Origin: Agelaius tricolor
Lineage: Eukaryota; Chordata; Aves; Passeriformes; Icteridae
Reading direction: 5' to 3'
NCBI GenBank assembly: GCA_023055355.1
Contig: JALJCS010000024.1
Span: 10,431,501-10,495,500, forward strand
DNA length: 64,000 nucleotides
The position numbers and the translations under genes are program-made. Shown here piece after piece: positions 61,746-64,000 of this stretch (within the stretch, counting starts at the first letter, position 1; each line of letters opens with the position of its first letter). The notes under the pieces are model-generated. The model was not told the origin of the DNA. It ran no database searches and saw only the letters and a program-made list of their open reading frames with translations.

Positions 61746-63149
61746 GACCTATGTCACTTACATGAAATGTGTCACTCATCCTTTCAGTGTACATGAGTTT
61801 TTCTCCATCTTCATGTCACCATGTCACCACCACCACACCTTTGGGCAATGGCTGTAATTAGTTCCCTCCCTCAGCTCAGCAGTGTCACATTCCTGCTCTG
61901 CTCTCCAACCCAAGAACACTGATGCTTCCTCAGATCTTATAGAAAAGGGATGGATGAGCTTACTCCAAGGAAGACCACTGCAGTAGGTAAATTTTGAGAA
62001 AATAAGTGACATTAGCTGAAAATTTCATGAACACTTTTTAAGGCCTAGAAAATTTCAGACAAATAGGATGAATTTTTGCTACACTATGAACAATAAAACG
62101 GAGGAAAAAAACCACACTGCTATCAATTACTGTGACTCTGGAAACATTTTTATTCCCACATATCAAGAGCTCTGTTTTTGCAAAAGTCTGGTCTCCAAAA
62201 GTGTTTTCTCATAATTTGTTTTTCAGGAGAAAATTAATTACTTTTCTGGCTCATTTGCTCATATACTTGTAGACTTAATGACACAGTCTCATGATAAAGT
62301 CTGTGTTTTCTCAAATATTATCAGACCAATGATAAAGTAAGACTTGCAAATGAATGCAAAATAGGCTCATTTCTCAGTCTATTTGTTTGGGATTTTTAGC
62401 AGACCTGGATGCAATATCCTCAAAGCTCATTTTAATTGTTCTGCTCTCATGAAAAGCATGGCAGCTTTCACCAAGCTCACTCAGTTTTGCTCTCTGAGAC
62501 CAAAGTCTGCTTCATTCTTCATCAATTGTTTTCCAAGTGTTTTATCTTTCATCTATCTTTTGTTGAATGGAATAAAGAAAAGTCTCCACTATCTTGTGTT
62601 CTATTTATAGTCTTTAAAATAGATACATCACAATTATACATGAGAGCTCTATTTTGTTTGAGTGAATTAGAACATATATATATAGAAGGCACTTGGGATT
62701 TGTTGATACTCTCATCTGAATGCAGCCTCTGAACTCCATTCAGCTGTGCTGGAGATGTGCTGTGACTTGGCCAATGTTCACCAAGTTCTTCATTATCACT
62801 TTGTGTTATTATCACTGCCAATTTATAGCACTTCATGTGCACGTGGCACTACAGCAGTAGCAATTATGTCTGCAAGCCAACGAGTCTCTCTCGTCTCTGG
62901 CTTGTCTCAAACACTTCCAATTAAAGCAGGCAACAGACAGCTTGTGTGATGAACTCAGGGAAACTACTCACACAAACAAGGGCCCACTACCAATACAGGG
63001 AACTGCTCACCTAGGAAAATAGGTACCGGAGAAATTTGTGGGTGAGGAAAAAGGTCATGGGGAATAATGGACCAAAAACTTGTACCCCAGTTGAGATGCA
63101 GGTCAAGATCTCAGTCTGTAACTTGCAGACCTTGATATATTAATAAACT

Positions 63150-63338
63150 ATGGAATAACAGAATCCTTTAGATTGGAAAAGACTTGCAAGATCAAGTCCC
63201 ACCATTAACCCAGGGCTGCTAAGCCTACCACTAAACCATGTCCTTAAGATCCACATCTACATGTCTTTTGAACACCTCCAGGGATGGTTACTCTACCACT
63301 TCCCAGGGGAGCATGTTCCAATGCTTGACATGGTCTGC
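63150..63338 (-). mobile_element. CR1 LINE 3'-end fragment, minus orientation
   Basis: Reversed tail of a different CR1 subfamily: AATCCTTTAGATTGGAAAAG, ACCACTAAACCATGTCC, CCACATCTACATGTCTTTTG and ATGTTCCAATGCTTGACATG. About 190 bp. Confidence 0.9.
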
Positions 63339-63359
63339 CCTGATAAGTATAAAATCAAG

Positions 63360-63995
63360 CACAAGAAGAAGGAAGCCAGCATGGATGAGCAAGGACATCC
63401 AGCTGAACTCAGAGAGTAAAAATAAGTCTACAAGAGGTGGAAGTAGGGGTGGGTGATCCAGGAGGAACATAGAGTTGTTATCTAATCTTGCAGAGATAGG
63501 GTTAGGAAAGCCAAGGCTGACCTGGGCTGCTGCATCCCATTCTTGGCTCCCCAGTCCATGAAGAGTAAAGTGCAGGCCCACAAAGATGGATAAAGGACTG
63601 GAGCATTTTTCATGTGAGAAAAGGCTGGGAGAGTCGAGACTGTTCACTGCGGAGAAGAGAAGGTTTGGGTGGGATCTCATCAATGTGTACAAGCAGCTGA
63701 TGGGCAGAAATGAAGAAGAGGGAGACAGACTCTGTGGTGCTCTGTGACAGGACAAGAGGTAATGAGCACAAATTAAAACACATGAATCCCATGTGAGCAC
63801 AAGGAAATAATTCTGTGAGGATTGTCAAACATTGGTCGGACAGGTTGCTCAGAGAGGCTGTGGAGTCTTCCTTTGAGAAGATACTAAAATCCCAACAGGG
63901 AAACTTGTCTTAGGTGACTCTGCTTGAGCTGAGGGTTTGCATCAGGTGAGCTCAAGATGTCACTCCCAAGCTCAAAAATTCTGTCAGTCTGCAAC
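63360..63995 (+). mobile_element. CR1 LINE copy, internally deleted, plus orientation
   Basis: The first 180 bp or so (CAAGCACAAGAAGAAGGAAG, GGGTTAGGAAAGCCAAGGC) resemble the N-terminal side of the CR1 RT region. From about 63560 the sequence resembles the RT C-terminus and 3' UTR (GGGATCTCATCAATGTGTAC, GACAGGACAAGAGGTAATGA, GAGAGGCTGTGGAGTCTTCC) and degrades toward a tail near 63990. The middle of the RT is missing. Long minus-strand frames here are chance readings of the complement. Confidence 0.85.
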
Positions 63996-64000
63996 CTTTT

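Noticed and set aside
63288..63800. 170-codon minus-strand ORF
   Set aside because: It is the complement of two adjoining CR1 fragments and reads across their junction.

Overview
The window looks like vertebrate, specifically avian, nuclear DNA, probably from a songbird. It is AT-rich and intron-dominated, with a few short GT-AG exons. Its interspersed repeats are mainly CR1 LINEs in both orientations, plus one solo retroviral LTR of a type I associate with songbirds. There are no operons, ribosome binding sites, CRISPR arrays or prokaryotic signals. Species cannot be decided from the sequence.

One protein-coding gene can be supported: STK32B (YANK2), a serine/threonine kinase of the AGC group, on the minus strand. 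Eight consecutive internal coding exons are present, from high to low coordinate: 52605-52778, 31024-31061, 24254-24343, 12869-12972, 8290-8406, 7021-7146, 2319-2450 and 1479-1543. All have canonical splice sites and their phases join exactly (846 nt of CDS). They carry the kinase domain from about subdomain V onward: catalytic loop, a DFN motif in place of DFG, APE, DWWSLG and the C-lobe. The conserved basic C-terminal tail follows. Exons for the N-lobe (glycine loop, ATP-binding lysine) lie beyond position 64000. The last coding exon lies before position 1.

Everything else is intronic. Bases 1-8400 hold three 3' introns and a long minus-strand CR1 (about 2949-4165). Bases 8400-24250 are mostly unique AT-rich DNA with an ATGAA microsatellite (13657-13693) and an unrecognised 57-codon membrane-like small ORF (22633-22806). 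Bases 24344-31023 hold an internally deleted CR1. The 21.5-kb intron 31062-52604 holds a CpG-rich block with a 19-bp minisatellite (34180-34274), a CR1 fragment and an 82-bp-arm inverted repeat (46409-46797). The last intron (52779 onward) holds the solo LTR with a 6-bp target duplication (53469-53851) and a dense CR1 cluster towards 64000.

The most interesting unexplained structures are the long inverted repeat, the antisense small ORF with an in-frame 15-bp triplication, and the CpG-rich minisatellite block. None can be called a new biological system from sequence alone.
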